From Curvularia sp. ZM96 (lineage: Eukaryota; Ascomycota; Dothideomycetes; Pleosporales; Pleosporaceae), in assembly GCA_022457065.1 (NCBI GenBank), contig JAJGBQ010000003.1, positions 682,001 to 746,000 of the forward strand: a DNA stretch of 64,000 bases. The letters run 5' to 3'. The notes under the pieces are model-generated. The model was not told the origin of the DNA, ran no database searches, and saw nothing but the letters and a program-made list of their open reading frames with translations. The translations under genes were made by a program, and so were the position numbers. Each line of letters begins with the position of its first letter. Position 1 is the stretch's first letter. Positions 1 to 11,263 of the stretch are shown here, piece after piece.

Positions 1-10
1 CGCCGCCACC

Positions 11-865
11 ATGTTTCGTTTTACCGAGCTCGTTCTTGTCGCCGCTACCTGGTCGCTCGCCGCTGCGCATACAGTCTTGCTCTACCCCCCATGGAGAGGA
101 AACAACATCCACACCAACGGCACCCTGTCTGACACGGATCCCACTATCCCCGATGGATCGCTTGGAATCAACTGGCACAATGACACCAACTCGTATGGGT
201 TTCCATATGGCATGCAATGGATGTACCCATGTACGTTATCGACATGTTCTTGTGCGCACCAACGGCAGCTAACATGCAAATAGGTGGAGGAATGCCAACC
301 TCGCGCAACCGAACAAAGTGGCCGCTCAAAGGCGGTGCGATTTCTGTCCAGCCGGGATGGTTCCCTGGCCACTCGCTCGCTCAGATCTACATCAATATGG
401 GCTACGGAAACGAGCCTCTGAACTACTCGCACACAATGCTGCCGGTCTTCCAGATTACCGGGCCCTCGAACCAGCAATACGAAGGCCAATTCTGCCTGCC
501 TCAAGTACCGCTGCCTGCCAACTACACGCCAAAGGTTGGAGACAATGCCACCATTCAAGTCATTGAGCTGGCGCAACATGGCGCAGCTCTCTACAACGTG
601 AGTTTTGCAATGCTGGAATGTTTGTGGATGTTTCTAACCAGCGCAACAGTGCGCCGACATCACCTTTGCCGAGCCAGAGGATGTCCCCGAGGTCAACCAA
701 ACAAACTGCAGAAACACAACCGACCCAGACCAGCACATTGGTTTCCAAGTCTTGTACGCAACAACATCGTCGCCAGCGCCACACACTATCGTCATCAATG
801 GCTATGCGTCGATACTAGTACCAGCAATATTTGCTGCAGCATCCTGGCTGACGTGGGTTGCTTAA
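11..865 (+). CDS. X325/BIM1-like secreted copper-binding protein, probable GPI anchor
   Basis: Spliced as join(11..230, 284..597, 650..865), 249 aa, with both introns GT-AG. The ATG has a strong context (ccgccaccATG). Residues 1-19 are a signal peptide ending AAA. The next residue is His20, so the mature protein would begin with His, the hallmark of LPMO-like copper proteins, where the N-terminal amine and imidazole form the histidine brace. Motifs that point to the X325/BIM1 family are YGMQWMYPCGGMP, TSRNRTKWPLKGG, the long GHSLAQIYINMGYGNEP run and paired Cys residues. The C-terminus is a Ser/Thr/Pro stretch followed by about 22 hydrophobic residues, as in GPI-anchored members. Family knowledge: X325 proteins bind copper and act in copper uptake or cell-wall biology rather than polysaccharide cleavage. 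It probably sits at the cell surface. Function in this organism is inferred. Confidence 0.87.
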
Positions 866-2159
866 GAGTTTGATTTGTTGCTTTTGTTTTGTCATGGGCA
901 TGGCGTTGGGCGCACAAGATATCCAGTCTTTTATTGAAGCGGCAGACTCCAGTTGGAATGTACGCAAGCGGCTTATTGACCGGGTCGGTTGAGACTTGGG
1001 TGCTTTACAGCAGCTAGTACGGCTTTTTTTCTTAACGTACATATCGCTACATTCCACGTAGTTTGATCTTATGAATGCTGATCCCAATTCTCACGCAATC
1101 GTCTTATCTTCGAGTGGCTGTGGGACTTGATGATGCTGAGAAATGATGATGCTTACTCACCGTGCATCAGCAGCTTAAAAACATAAGCCGCCAGCTTACT
1201 TTTGCGCTCCAGACCATGGGACAGATTGTCATTTTTAGTCTCTGAAAAAAAAAGACGTCAACGGGAGGCCTGACAACGGGTGTGCTTATCGGATGGCAGC
1301 GGGTGGCTTGCGGTGAGAGGCACAGCTCAGATGCACGGGGGAGGCACGGTTTTCCGTTGGTGTTTTGACATGTCCGGGGAGCGTTAAAATCGTGGCGTAC
1401 AGCTCACTATAGCAGCGGGTATTGTTGCGGGAGGGTCTGGCGGTGGTGTATACAAGCAAACGACACTGATACTTGACAGAAATGTTAGAGACCTAGAATG
1501 CCATCTACACCTCAATATCAATCCTGCCAGCACTTTCACCCAATCACCTTCTCGTCCACATACCCCCTAAAGAAATCTCCCAACCATCTACTATCCCTTA
1601 CATAAGTCCCTCAAAGAAACATCCTCCTTTCGTCGGGCACACAGAGCATCCACGATCCAGAAGCCCCAGTTGTGAAGCAAGCAAGACCATCCCACCCATC
1701 TCCGCTTGCAAATCCCCAGATCGTCCATGTACCTCTCACCGTGCCTTTTTACGCGCCCTGAACACGGGGATCGGTGCGCACATGCCACACTCGGTGAGCG
1801 GCGCATTCCCGCGCGGATTGGTTTGCCCCACTCGTCCATTTTTTTTACCTTCTTTGGTAATTTTGCATACAACAACCAAACTACTACCAATATTTCTGTC
1901 TGCGCGTTGCCACGAAACTCCACTTGCAGGTTGCATGACATGACTTGAACTCGGTTGTGCAGCAGTGAAATCTCCACTTTCTATGTATGAGTGCCGCATT
2001 TCCCGAGTCTCGTCGAAAGAGAACGAACAGAAAAGGAAAGAAAGAAAAAAGAGTCAGCGGTACACACGACATGCTTCTCCGTCCGAATGTATCACGCGCT
2101 TACGGGATTTTCGGTAGGTACGAGAAGCCGAGGCCTGTGAAGAGAAAAAAGGCAGTGTC
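866..2159. other. Intergenic, no gene seen
   Basis: About 1.3 kb between two plus-strand genes. It should hold the 3' UTR of the X325 gene and the promoter of the SRR1-like gene. Open frames on both strands lack coding character (they are overlapping, Cys/Ser/Arg-rich and without a motif). C/T-rich runs near 1500-1700 could be promoter pyrimidine tracts. Confidence 0.5.
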
Positions 2160-3057
2160 ATGAGCGCAAAGAATAAAGGTAGTCGTGGTGGAGGCAGGGT
2201 AAAGCGCAAACAGATCCAAAGCGAAGATGGCTGGACGGTGATCACGCACGGCCTATCCAAAGTCTCACTTGACGAGAAAGCGTCCAAACAAGAGGCGGGT
2301 GTGCTCCCGCCGCAGATAGTGAAAGATCTGACGGAGGAGAAGTTGGTAGCAGAGTTCAAGACGCTGCAGGAGCGGTGGGAGGATAGCGCACTTGCAGCCC
2401 AAGTCACTGAGATTATTCAAGGACAGAAGGAGTGGGGTGTTAAAGAAGCAGTTTGTATCGGTATCGGTAGCTTTAGCAGGGACTGGGCGCATCGATGGAG
2501 AAGTCTGTGGCAGCTTGTACTTTTTGTGGATGTCGTTGGTCGACGTAAGTCTCTCTTGTTCTCTCTTCCCCATGTTGCGTGCTCAGTACTGATATCTCAG
2601 CACAGTCAAGGAGATAAACAAAGATATGGAAATCTCGTGCTACGCACAAGATCCAGCGTTCACACCGCTAGACACCGAGTTTCTGTCTCTCCTTTCTATC
2701 ACGGCGCTCGAGGCGGGTCTGGAGACGAAAATCACGTCTGATTCTTTCGTTTACTCGCCTTTTGTAGACTGGTTCTTGCTGCTTCCCACGTTTGTGGCAA
2801 ACAGGGAGCCGGTGCTGTATGTGGGTAATGAGATACTGGATGATTATGGTATTTATGCGCAGAGTAGCGAGAAACAGGAGAGGCTGGAGGAGTGTAATGA
2901 GATAGGAAGGAAATGGTTGCAAGGGCGTCGGATGGTGAAGCTAAAGGAGTTTGAAAAGCATGCGAATGCGTTGAATGGGATGGTGGTTTATTGGAGGGAG
3001 GGGAAGGATGAAGAGGGCAAGGATGAAGAGGGCAAGGATGAAGAGGGGACGGAGTGA
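2160..3057 (+). CDS. SRR1-like domain protein
   Basis: Spliced as join(2160..2544, 2606..3057), 278 aa, with the intron starting GTAAGT and ending CACAG. The N-terminus is basic and Gly/Lys/Arg-rich (about residues 1-20). The centre has the SRR1-like pattern: VCIGIGSF, then LWQL near the exon junction, then ISCYAQDPAFTPLD, followed by LPTFVANREPVLYVGNE. SRR1 (sensitivity to red light reduced) family proteins occur in plants, fungi and animals and are linked to circadian or light output and, in yeast, to haem-related regulation; the biochemical activity is unknown. The C-terminus ends in three copies of a Gly-Lys-Asp-Glu-Glu unit encoded by a 15-bp direct repeat. The family call is good; the role is not derivable from sequence. 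Confidence 0.8.
3000..3054 (+). repeat. 15-bp coding direct repeat (three units)
   Basis: Unit of the form gggcaaggatgaaga, repeated three times with near identity inside the last exon of the SRR1-like gene. It encodes an acidic Gly-Lys-Asp-Glu-Glu tail. Copy number may vary between strains. Confidence 0.75.
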
Positions 3058-3356
3058 GATATGTGTGGTGACTATATGGCGATTTGGGACTTTACATTGT
3101 GGGCTGCACATGTCAGAAAGAGATGCATGTAGCAACTATACGCCTATTTTCCGAGCTGCAGGTATGCCGAAATGTCCACAGTAATAGTGGATAAAACGAA
3201 CATCAGATCGAAACAATGAGATCAGTGTCAAAATTACATGTCCATTGCGGGACCCTTCCTATATACGTTTCAGAAATGCCAAACTGTTCGCGACAACACT
3301 ACCTAGACATGGCAACCTTTATAGATATCATTCGCGCGCATCTACCAACTACCCCT

Positions 3357-4130
3357 TCACACTGCCCCCCACCTCTCCGCATACCGATCATTCCCCGCGT
3401 CCACATTCCTCTCATACTCACTCCGATCCGCAATCCCCTGCGCCTCCTCCTCCCCAAACACCTCTGCAATCCACGCAAACGCCAGGTCCGTCCCCGCCGA
3501 AATACCAGAACTAGTCCAGATATTTCCGTCAGCAACCCATCTTGCTTTAGCCACCCATTCGACTTTGGGATGCGTGGCTTTGACCTGCGGATATGTGTGT
3601 CAGCTCCGTCAGTCACTTTGCTGAAGGATGAACGAATGAAATGAAACGAAACGGGAAAGAAAGCATACAGTGTTAAAAGCACGCTTATTCGTCGTCGCCC
3701 TCCTTCCATCCAAGACGCCCGTCCGGGCTAGAACCTCGCTGCCTGTGCAAACCGTAAGGACCCATTTCAACGTCCCTTTCCCACTCATATCCAGTTTCTT
3801 GAGATACTCGACCACGGGCTTCATTCGCTCGTCGCTACCGGGTCCGCGCACACCCAAACCGCCTGGGATAAGCAGCACCTCGATATCATCAGGTGCCGTG
3901 TCGAAAGTGTGTGTTGGAACGAACGATTGGGATATCAGCGACCCTTGCTCTTCTTGACTGCTGTTGTGGGTGGACACGGGGGAGAGGGAAGAGGCGAGGG
4001 TGTAGAGGCTGATTGTGTGCGAGTAGGAGAGGATGTTGAAGGCGTCGAGGGGGCCGGCTACGTCGAGGAGTTGGAAGCCGGGGAAGAGGACGACGGCGAA
4101 TTTGGAGGGGAGAGAGTTGGTTTTCTCCAT
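3357..4130 (-). CDS. DJ-1/PfpI family protein
   Basis: complement(3357..3584, 3669..4130), 229 aa, intron of 84 bp. The N-terminus has the family start FAVVLFPGFQLLDVAGPLDAFN. LLIPGGLGVRG follows, and the nucleophile elbow is WVLTVCTGS with the reactive Cys near residue 128. After the intron the frame continues KARWV.DG..WTSSGISAGTDLAFAWI, the typical end of ThiJ/PfpI class I glutamine-amidotransferase-like proteins. Members of this fungal subgroup include isonitrile hydratase-like enzymes and glyoxalase III-like proteins; which applies cannot be told from sequence. The fold is cytosolic and usually dimeric. It follows, on the same strand, an FAD oxidoreductase gene 362 bp upstream, but nothing shows that they work together. 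Confidence 0.87.
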
Positions 4131-4492
4131 GATGGGAATTGGGTGCTGCTTCTGCTGGTGTTGTTTTTTCTAATGTCTGGAAAGCTGGGCTTGTTGGTGC
4201 AAAGGCAACACGGCAATGGTGTGGAAAGAGAGGAATATCACATCTTGATATAGCATACAGTCATAGGAACCGGCGTTTGTGTACTTGATGTGAGGTTGTT
4301 AATTAGTCAGCGACAAGGCTTGGTGTTCTGTAGGAAAGCGGAGTAGCGCCGTAGACGCCAGTCTTAGCCTACGGATAATGTTGCCATGATGGGGGGTTGA
4401 GTCACAGAGAACGAATCAAGCCATGCGGTTGACGAGAACGAGGCGTGTTAGGGACTGACTAGAATGTACAACACCTCCACGGCCGCGGAAAA
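4131..4492. other. Intergenic, promoter of the DJ-1-like gene
   Basis: 362 bp between two minus-strand genes. It must hold the FAD oxidoreductase 3' UTR and the DJ-1-like promoter. I see no further gene. Confidence 0.5.
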
Positions 4493-6025
4493 CTACAAAA
4501 TCCCGTTCATATGTACGCCCAGTTCGTCTTGCTGCTGCACTGTGAGCATCTTCCTTGCCTTGTCGATCCTCTCTTTCGTCAGGATGTAGCTCTTAGGGAT
4601 ATGTCCCTTTTGTACCATTTCCGTCTGCACTGCACCAAGCTCTTGTCCGTCCATTTCTGCAAGTAGCATGTCTACAACTACCTTTCCACACAACGTTCCA
4701 TTTGGCATGCCGTGCCCTGTATATCCGCCGCAAAGCCACAAACCATCTCTTTCTGGGACCTTTCCAACCCATGGATGGTCGTCACGGGAGTAGCCCATGA
4801 TACCAGTCCATTGGGCTGCAGCCTTCAGTTCTTTGAGGCCTTCAGTTTGACCATCAAGCTCAAGCACTTTGAGTAGGGCACTGCGGAGATAGGCGGCTGA
4901 TCCCTCATCAATAATGCTATCGTCTGAGGTGCCTATACTTGGGTAATCGCCAGCTCCGCGGCCGCCACCGAACATGAGATGTCCGGCAGGGTTTGGCACA
5001 CCCTCGAATGGTCGCTGGATAAGGTAATCGTCGTTGTTTACAGGCTGTCCCAGCGCTCCAACCATACCGTGCGAGTCTGGAAGGATGGTCGATCCCTCTG
5101 GTGGGAAGAGCGCGGACATCTCCCCACGGCATGGGACGATGAGGTCGGCGAAGTGGGGCAGAAGAGCTGATGTGTAGCCGTTTGTTGCGAGGATGACTGT
5201 CTTGCTGCAAATGGTACCGCGAGGCGTATGCAGCGTGTGTTTACCATCAGAAGACACGATCTCTGTAACAGGGGTGTTTGTCTGAAGATTGACTCGGCCA
5301 TCCTTTACAAGCTTCTCAAGAATGAACGTAACCAACTTGTATGGCCACAAACTTGCAGCACCCTCACTCAACGACGCCCCTAGGCAGTCGGGCGAGACGC
5401 GATGCTTCCGGAGTTCCTCTTTGTCTTTAATCACTGTGACTTTTGTCGCTATTTCGGGCGCCGTCTTGCGAAGGATCTCAATTGCTTTCTCGGCCTCCTT
5501 CAGCGCGGCCTCGGTCCAGAACGTGCGACAACCGGTCACGTCGCGCCATTCGCACGGCACGTTGTTGTCTTTTACGTAGGATCGCACTGCCGCAACGTTC
5601 TTGAGTTCAAATTCAGCCACTTCGCTGGTGCGATCGAATAGGAGAGGCTGGCAGTGTCCGCCATTCTATAGTTAACGTCAGCATATATTCACAAACGCGG
5701 AGCCCAAAGCAACCGCAAATCGACAGACGCCTCCATGAATCTGCAAGCGTATCTGATGGTAGGTCGAGAAACATACCCTACCAGTGGCGCCCCAACACGC
5801 CTCTCTCGCCTCGAGCATCACAATGGTCTTTCCATCTGCCCTCTTGTCTTCCGCTAGGTATCTGGCTGCACTTGTACCCGTGATGCCAGAGCCGACAATG
5901 ACGATGTCAGCCTCGGCGGGCAGGTCATCTGTTGTATGATGGCCGATAAGAAACTTGTTTGGCTCGCTGTGCCAGAAGGAATCGGTCGACGTGGGCGTCG
6001 GAAGGGTAGCGCGTTCTTGCCTCAT
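4493..6025 (-). CDS. FAD-dependent oxidoreductase (DAO family)
   Basis: complement(4493..5665, 5777..6025), 473 aa, intron of 111 bp. The first exon carries the Rossmann dinucleotide motif DIVIVGSGITGTSAARYL (about residues 40-57) followed by the acidic VMLEAR strand end. The exon junction regenerates GATGRNGGHCQP, a conserved signature of this DAO-fold subgroup. That motif fixes the donor at GTATGT and not at the overlapping GTAGGG. Later features are FWTEAALKEAEKA, the VILATNGYTS strand and a C-terminal LWLCGGYTGHGMPNG FAD-binding end. The family oxidises amines or amino acids with FAD. The substrate is unknown. No signal peptide is evident, so it is probably cytosolic or peroxisomal. The C-terminus is HMNGIL, which is not a clear PTS1. 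Confidence 0.9.
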
Positions 6026-6904
6026 GATACGTAGATATATCTGAGTAGAATTGAGGAACTATCGAGCAATTGATGCTAGTCGCACTGGTTTCTTATATAC
6101 GTATTCTCTTCTTGTCACGCTGTAGAGCAACCCAAGATAGTGTGGTGAACGTTGCCCACAGGATTCGGAATATACTTGTTGTACTGGGAGCTTACGAGCC
6201 TCGTGGCGGCGTTCTGGAGGGGTAGTGGGCCGTTCGGAATACCTAGGTAGCAACTTAGGCTATCTGCGGGATCATCCTGCAACCCGTTATCAGGATAGGC
6301 CGATCCCTGGGCGGCCTAAGTCGCGTCAGAAGTGGCAGTCATTGTCGAATCCTGCCGAGTATCGCAAAAACACGGAATACAAGAAGACATGAAGGTACTC
6401 CGGAGGTACGGCAGGGCACGGAGCAGTGAGATCATTCTGGTGCCTGGTTCATGGCGGCACCACGAGTCAGTAGGGCTGATTATGTAAAGTGGCAGTGCAA
6501 GTCAACTAAGACGTCGGACTGCATTTTGAGGAAAAACATTCTTAAAGCTGAATGCTAGTATCTGGCACAGGAAAAAAAAAAGAAAACTTTGGCTAGATCG
6601 TTGTTGCGATGATATACTTGAAGCTACACCTGCATCGTCATGTTGTAGTGTGTCCTCATCTGCGACACTATCAAATTAATTCATTATGTCGTAGCTAATA
6701 TACAATATGCAGACAAAGCAAGCAAAATACAAAGCAAAACGGCAATGCTGGAGCCAGCTCAAGCGCCCTTGTTGCTCCCACACTAAACAATCTCGGTGGT
6801 TGAACATTTCCCAAATTTCGCCGAGGGCGACAACAGTCGACCAGACACTTGTCAACAAGTGTGATACCATCCGGTGGTACTCTCCCCCAGCAGTTCGGCT
6901 GAGT
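6026..6904. other. Intergenic, no gene seen
   Basis: About 880 bp upstream of the FAD oxidoreductase and downstream of the small SR-rich gene. Open frames here look like noise. A poly-A run near 6572 is the only notable feature. Confidence 0.45.
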
Positions 6905-7375
6905 TTACTTGCGCCGTTGGATGAATTCTTTGGCAGAAGCTGTGACAGAGTATCCGTTGAATAGCCAGTCGTTGGAATGCCGTCCCCTCCACGGGTCACT
7001 TCCGCTTGTGTTCCTCCTGCCTGGGCTCTGAATGCTCGGTCTGCTGCTCTGCAATGGTGTAGCAAGTGGGCGTGCTGGACTGGTTGAGCTGGCGCCGGAT
7101 GTGTGCTGAGAAGGTGGCATAGCCATGGGTGACTTGGTGCGCTTGTCTGATGTGGCACCGCGAGAGCGACTGCGTGAGCGACCGCGAATGCGTGCTGTGA
7201 TGGCGCCAAAGAAGGACTCTTCAGTCGGCGATGTTGCGGTGCGGGAGTTGGGCGATCCTGGTGAGCACGGGGGTGACATTTGACCCGACGATGATTGTGA
7301 CTTTTGCGAATCGACTGTGTTTGTGCGGATGGGAAGAGGCATAGGCTGGCTGTGCGAAGTCATGGTGGCTTTCAC
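6905..7375 (-). CDS. Small conserved SR-rich fungal protein
   Basis: Single-exon frame of 156 aa. Met6 (MTSHSQPMPLPIRTN) is an equally good start. It is mostly disordered and rich in Ser, Pro, Arg and Thr. Three islands look conserved: an N-terminal PMPLPIRTNTV, a central ESFFGAITARIRGRSRSRSR, and a C-terminal SGSDPWRGRHSNDWLFNGYSVT. I recall similar islands (FFGAIT..RGRSRSRSR and GRHSNDWLF) in uncharacterised small proteins of many ascomycetes, which supports a real gene, but I give no function. RS repeats hint at phosphorylation or RNA-associated interaction; this is only a suggestion. Confidence 0.65.
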   Translation of the reverse strand: MKATMTSHSQPMPLPIRTNTVDSQKSQSSSGQMSPPCSPGSPNSRTATSPTEESFFGAITARIRGRSRSRSRGATSDKRTKSPMAMPPSQHTSGASSTSPARPLATPLQSSRPSIQSPGRRNTSGSDPWRGRHSNDWLFNGYSVTASAKEFIQRRK

Positions 7376-8604
7376 ACTGTTGGATGATGGGATGGTCGAG
7401 GTATATGGTAGAGGGCGTTTGTATCCAAGTTGACCAGGTGATTAAAAGATGACTGCAGGAGACAGGAATGAGGCTCAAACATCAGGCCGGCGGCTGGATT
7501 TATAACCCGCCATAAACTTTGATCCTCATTCCTCCTAATGTGCGTCCTTCTTGACCACTTGCTTGGCGCATATGTTCAGGTAACGGTGACTCTGTACATG
7601 CTGAAGCCGTTGCAGCCAATCACACGCTATGGTGTGTGTGCGGGGCGCTGGAATCACCATGTTCCCTCAGAAAGCTCACCGACTCTCCACTTTCAAGCGT
7701 CGGTCTAGAGGCCCACAGTGCGCTGCAAAGCCAACGCATCCGAGCAAAGAGCCAGGCCAAGGCGGGGGGCTGTTGCGACGTAGGGCTCGTGACAAGCCAA
7801 TCAGTACACTTGGGCATGCAGGTGAACCACATTTCGGGGTCACCGGTTTTCAGGGATGCCGCATGGCCATGCCCGCTCGCACGGTTCTGGATTCCTTCAT
7901 GTATTGCTGCTCAGTTGCATCTGGTCACTCAGGCAGAGTGAAATTGTCAAACAGCGTTCATATTGCAAGCTGTCGCAAGGGGCTTGCCGCAGGAATGCAA
8001 AGTCCTGTGGGAATCCGCGGAGTCCTTCAGGACACATGTGCCGGTTATTCGTGGCTTTGTGCCTAACATGCACGCCCAGGAATCATGCCTGTCGGTACCA
8101 AAATAAGATCTGCACATGTCTGTGTCGGACTTGGTCATATCCAAAGCTCGGAGCTGTGCTGTCGCGATACAATATGTGGTTGATTATGGTGCGCTTCCCC
8201 GCGTTTAACCCGTCGGCCAGACCGAGGGCTACGGTCTTACAGCACAGGGACCACGGAACAGGAGCATCGAGCTGTGCAAAACACGGTCGCAGGAATATCT
8301 GAACATGTCAGGAGATCATATATTGCGTTGCGCACGAACGTGAAGGTACCGCCATTGCCTCAGCTCTTATGCAACCATGGACAAGCCTCGCGCTGTGGTA
8401 AATAGGTCCTTGATGACTGTGCGCTCTCAAATAATGGCTCTGTTTCCAGCAGACGTCCTTGCCCATGCTACTCGACCAGCGAAGAAGACCTTCTGGCCTC
8501 GCAGCTTGACACGTCCGCTGCGGCTGGTCACAGTAGGCTTATTCAGCCACATCTTCGGTACCATGTATTTTATTCTCGGTTACCTAAACGGGATACAATC
8601 GTTT
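7376..8604. other. Intergenic, no gene seen
   Basis: About 1.2 kb. The plus-strand open frames at 7629-8302 overlap each other in several frames and show no domain. The region ends at the first MITE-like element. Confidence 0.45.
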
Positions 8605-8874
8605 CCTGGCACCCGGTGGAAAAAAAAGCGCGACTCAGAAATGTCTTACACTCTACGTCCACTATTACACACCTTTCTTACTTTTTCTTACTTTCTTCTA
8701 ATGCGAAATCATAATTTTAGATATTGAGATTATACCTCTACATTTTTCTATTAAAATTACTCTATTGTAGTAAAGTTCTGGGCTTACAAAGTCAAGAGGT
8801 TTAGAGTCGCTTGCTGATTTTGGTGAGGTTTGGCCTGTGCTGAGTCGTGCTTTTTCTTCCCACCGGGTGCCAGG
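8605..8874. mobile_element. MITE-like inverted-repeat element, copy 1
   Basis: 270 bp bounded by 34-35-bp terminal inverted repeats. The left arm 8605-8638 begins cctggcacccggtgg and ends gcgactcag. The right arm 8840-8874 is its reverse complement with about four mismatches. The interior is AT-rich, has no coding frame and contains the block ttctgggcttacaaagt that recurs in the next element. No clear target-site duplication could be fixed. The length, TIRs and lack of coding capacity fit a non-autonomous DNA transposon. Confidence 0.75.
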
Positions 8875-8913
8875 TTACTAGCACGTGCTACTTCCGCCTC
8901 CAAATCGCCTACC

Positions 8914-9195
8914 CCTGCACCAAGCTGAAAGAACAATCGCGACTCAGAAATACCTCGCACTTCACAGCGATGATATTACGTCTACTTCACTTAACACCTA
9001 TTCCCTTCACGTCTGAAGATGTTTTGAGAGATTTCGAAGAGATTGCGAGCTTTTTCGCAAATAGGAAATACCATGTTGTGGTAGATTTCTAGGCCTACAA
9101 AGTAAGCAACTTTAAAAGCATCTTAATGATTTTAGTGTCTGGTGAGGCTTGAACCCGTGCTGAGTCGCGATCATTCTTTCAGCTTGGTGCCCTGC
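8914..9195. mobile_element. MITE-like inverted-repeat element, copy 2
   Basis: About 280 bp, starting 40 bp after copy 1. The left arm near 8918-8948 reads gcaccaagctgaaagaa, two variable bases, then atcgcgactcag. The right arm near 9160-9190 is the reverse complement. Weaker pairing may extend about 20 bp further out on both sides. The interior shares gcgactcagaaat and ttctaggcctacaaagt-type blocks with copy 1, so the two are relatives. The outer arm sequences differ between the copies. It ends about 100 bp before the start codon of the apple-like gene. Confidence 0.7.
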
Positions 9196-9291
9196 AAGCC
9201 GATTCAGGAGTCTGCCTCCACAATGGTGCCTCTTCTACTGTGCATTCCCTCATTCATTTTCTATGTTCCTACATGCTCAGATATGTTGATC

Positions 9292-10473
9292 ATGTTCTCC
9301 ATCCAGATCAAGTTTCTAATATCACTTACAGCTCTTGCTGCTGTTGTCTTCGCTGCCCCAGCTGCTACCTGCGATATCACACAGGCAGAAAACATTCTGC
9401 GCAGCATCGCCACTGGGCAGGAGTTTTGCTCGCTTCTCATATATCCTCATGGCGTGGCTACTACAACGGTGACCGAGACTGTCACGACATCAACTTGTGC
9501 CACAAAGACGAAGACGGTCCGTGTTGTTCTCACCTGGACGTAAGTCTATAAAGATACAGCATAATTCTTATCCTTTCCATATAGCGGCGTCCTAGTTCTC
9601 TTTTGTGGTCACTGGATGATTAACAGGTGGCGAGTCTAGTGATTCCATCTTCGAATTTTTGTCTCAACCCACGAGCACTGCTTACGGTTCCACTGTCTTC
9701 ATTACGAGGTAGGTTGTCATCCCTAGATAGAACTGAACTTTATGAGCACTAATCCGCCTTCCAGAGTTCCGGCCCAAAAAAGAGTCCCACAAACTACAAA
9801 TCCGACCTCTTCATTCACAGCCACTTCAACCGCCAGTTCTCAGACCGTTTCAACTCGGACCTCCACTCTGAGTCTCCTCGCAGTAAGGGAGCTAGCTACG
9901 CCCGCCAACCGTCCTGCCAACTCTGCGCCTACCGCTCTGTCAACCTGCGCAGACAAAACCATCTCCTCAGCCTGTTCTTTTCTCGTTCCTAAGTCAACCT
10001 TAACAGTCACCGCTACGGTAAAGCCACATGGAAAGCCATGCACAACTGAAGAGACAACCACCCACTCGGAGGCTAAAAGGACTACCACCGTCACAACTAC
10101 CATCACGGGTACACCAGGGGGAGCCGTGGTCGTTACCAGCCCGGCCGCCACGGCGACCCTTACCGTCCCCGCGCAATGCCTCGGCCCCTACTATCAAGGC
10201 GGCGACTTCGATCCCGACCAATTCGTCGCCCTCTTTCCCGAATACCCGGATTTTCCCTTTGATCTCGTGCATTGTTGTTTGAACTGCTTTTCGACTCCGA
10301 ACTGCGTCGCCAGCTACTATAACCCATATACCACGCAATGTGAGAGGTTGGTCAGAGTAAACAACTCCTTGACGACGGGACCGGTTGATGCTGCTTCATG
10401 TCCATTGGGAACGGGAGATTTCCCCTTTGTGAATTTGGGGAATTCCCTATTACGAGGACCATGTGTACAATAA
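9292..10473 (+). CDS. Secreted Thr/Ser-rich protein with C-terminal apple/PAN-like Cys domain
   Basis: Proposed join(9292..9520, 9627..9708, 9765..10473), 339 aa. Residues 1-21 are a signal peptide (hydrophobic stretch ending VVFAAPA). An early module holds TCDITQAENILRSIATGQEFCS, typical of fungal surface proteins. A long Thr/Ser/Val-rich mucin-like region follows (TTTVTETVTTST, TTTVTTTITGT). The last about 95 residues have a Cys pattern C..YYQGGDF...CCLNCFSTPNCVASYYNP...C, resembling a PAN/apple domain that binds protein or carbohydrate. The intron 2 junction is sound. The first donor is weak (gtgttg); the strong GTAAGT at 9540 does not keep the frame with any acceptor I found. Exon 1-2 joining is therefore uncertain. 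Probably a cell-surface or secreted glycoprotein; the role is inferred. Confidence 0.65.
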
Positions 10474-11263
10474 CAATAACGACGTGGATGACTGCCGAGG
10501 TCGATGACTTGAGGAAAAACGGGTGGTGAAGAAGCAATCTTATAGCATTTTGCATTTGGGAAAGCTTAGCTTACAGGATTAAGTAATATAAACGGCCATT
10601 GGTAGTCGTGTCTTCTAGACAATGTCTATTAGCCCATAATTGTTCTACGTTAAGAAAACAAAGTCTTCGATCCATCGCATCTGGGTAATAGGTTTTTTAC
10701 ATGGAAAGCTCATGCATATCAAGCCTCACACCCCTAGCATAGGGGTTGCTTGTAAACATATTCTCTCAACAATGAAAAACGACCTCATTTTTTTAGAAGA
10801 AAATTATGTAAGCATTAAGGAGACAAAATGTTAACGATGGCTAGGTTAAGTAAACTCTATCATGATATTGAGACCTCCGATGAGTAGACAAGGATACAGT
10901 TGACTGGGAATCTCATTCTGTTTAATGAACGCCCACTCGATCGATTTTTCACAGTAGTTCAGCAACAAGAGGAGTAATGTATGGCGAAAGTATTCATGTA
11001 ACACATGGTAGCTCAGTCAGTCGAAGAGTCTTTCCTAATGAATCATGCCACCCTCACGGTTTATTCCCGGAATTAAATCGTTGGTCTGGCTTACTTCCCC
11101 GTGGTGGGTCAGAACCATGAGTCAGGGCAGGGCGAATATTTACCCTTCTATTCGCAGAGGCTATTACTCAGCATATAAGTTGCAGTAGCCTGCTGCAGGG
11201 CAAAAGCTGCAAAACCATTCAAAGAGATACCTGCATTTCAATAGTTTCATCACTACGTCTACC
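10474..11263. other. Intergenic, no gene seen
   Basis: 790 bp of moderately AT-rich sequence between two plus-strand genes. No credible coding frame or RNA gene was seen. Confidence 0.45.

Noticed and set aside
7629..8302. Overlapping plus-strand open frames of 101-148 codons
   Set aside because: Three overlapping frames with no domain, odd composition (Cys, Arg, Ser) and no exon partner; probably chance.
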